A stretch of DNA of 6,831 nucleotides, taken from assembly GCA_021795255.1 (NCBI GenBank), contig JAJYPQ010000209.1, positions 1 through 6,831 of the forward strand. Direction: 5' to 3'. Made by a program: the position numbers and the translations under genes. This DNA is from Pseudomonadota bacterium (GTDB lineage Bacteria; Pseudomonadota; Gammaproteobacteria; Acidiferrobacterales; Acidiferrobacteraceae). The notes beneath the pieces are model-generated. The model was not told the origin of the DNA, searched no databases, and saw nothing but the letters and a program-made list of their open reading frames with translations. Below are positions 6,485-6,831 of the stretch, in pieces (position 1 is the stretch's first letter; each line of letters opens with the position of its first letter).

Positions 6485-6831
6485 TGGCGCACGGCATAGA
6501 GAACCCCCTCAAGCATCCCGAGGTTCAGCTCGTTAACGGACGTCGCTATTTGTTGTCTTATATCGTGTCTTTAGCGTTGATGACGCTAGCGCTTGGCTTT
6601 GTTACGCAGCCGGCCCTGATACCCTGGGCGCTGATCGGCTTGTCGGCGGCAGCGGCGGTCGCGGTATTGGCGCAGATCATTTTGCTGTTCCAGTTAGATT
6701 TCTCTGAAACCCAAATATGGGCCACGGTCTCATTCCTTTTGATCGTGCCGCTCTTTATCATCGCCGTAGGGCTCACCATGTGGATGTTCAATGCCTTGGA
6801 CGCGCGGACTATGTTGGCCGGGCTGATGCAC
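6484..6831 (+). CDS. cyoD: Cytochrome bo3 ubiquinol oxidase subunit IV (stop codon beyond window)
   Basis: Small membrane subunit that helps assemble the oxidase and stabilise CuB binding in subunit I (known for E. coli CyoD, 109 residues). ATG 6484 shares its A with the cyoC stop TGA (TGATG). The 116 codons to the window end encode three hydrophobic helices at about 22-40, 46-69 and 80-101. The end, LTMWMFNALDARTMLAGLMH, aligns with the E. coli terminus IMWNLNYNMMMH, so the protein is probably complete or within a few residues of it, with only the stop missing. Helix 2 ends LAQIILLFQLDFSETQIW, whereas E. coli has VHLVCFLHMNTKSDEGW. Both histidines of that segment are absent here. The N-terminus (MAHGIENPLKHPEV) is short and hydrophilic. 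Other members of the operon, such as a haem O synthase, may follow downstream. Confidence 0.88.
   Translation, partial: MAHGIENPLKHPEVQLVNGRRYLLSYIVSLALMTLALGFVTQPALIPWALIGLSAAAAVAVLAQIILLFQLDFSETQIWATVSFLLIVPLFIIAVGLTMWMFNALDARTMLAGLMH

Noticed and set aside
1..6831. Mobile elements, CRISPR arrays, tRNA or rRNA genes, phage or defence genes
   Set aside because: I looked on both strands and saw no transposase motifs, spaced direct repeats, tRNA-like folds or such genes.

Overview
The window reads as proteobacterial chromosomal DNA of moderate GC content. Every gene I can support lies on the + strand. It holds the 3' part of a trehalose-biosynthesis gene (treY), a stand-alone flavin-binding gene of the pyridoxamine-phosphate-oxidase-like family, and a cytochrome bo3 ubiquinol oxidase operon in the order cyoA-cyoB-cyoC-cyoD. 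The gene order and subunit sequences fit a gamma- or beta-proteobacterium or an Acidithiobacillus-like chemolithotroph. I cannot fix the genus from sequence alone.

Layout. Bases 1-1527 hold the last 508 codons of treY, whose start lies upstream of the window. Bases 1528-1692 form a spacer with two small stem-loops, a near-palindrome and a weak extended -10 promoter. Bases 1693-2295 hold the flavin-binding-like gene. Bases 2296-2622 are non-coding and contain the best promoter candidate of the window, an AT-rich block at about 2494-2525 with an inverted repeat just upstream. Bases 2623-3564 hold cyoA, 3640-5718 cyoB, 5852-6484 cyoC and 6484-6831 cyoD. The cyoD stop codon lies just past the end of the window.

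How the genes work together. The four Cyo proteins make up a proton-pumping haem-copper quinol oxidase in the inner membrane. CyoA lacks the CuA ligands of cytochrome c oxidases, and CyoB keeps the four residues of the ubiquinol site as well as all metal and proton-channel residues. The enzyme should therefore take electrons from quinol rather than cytochrome c. TreY, with TreZ (not in view), converts glycogen or maltodextrin ends to trehalose. Nothing in the sequence links treY or the flavin gene functionally to the oxidase.

I found no undescribed system. The points worth a second look are local: an exactly 8-residue insertion beside the quinol site of CyoB, an arginine-rich CyoB tail followed by a structured 133-base gap inside the operon, a hairpin covering the cyoB ribosome binding site, and lost conserved residues in CyoC and CyoD.
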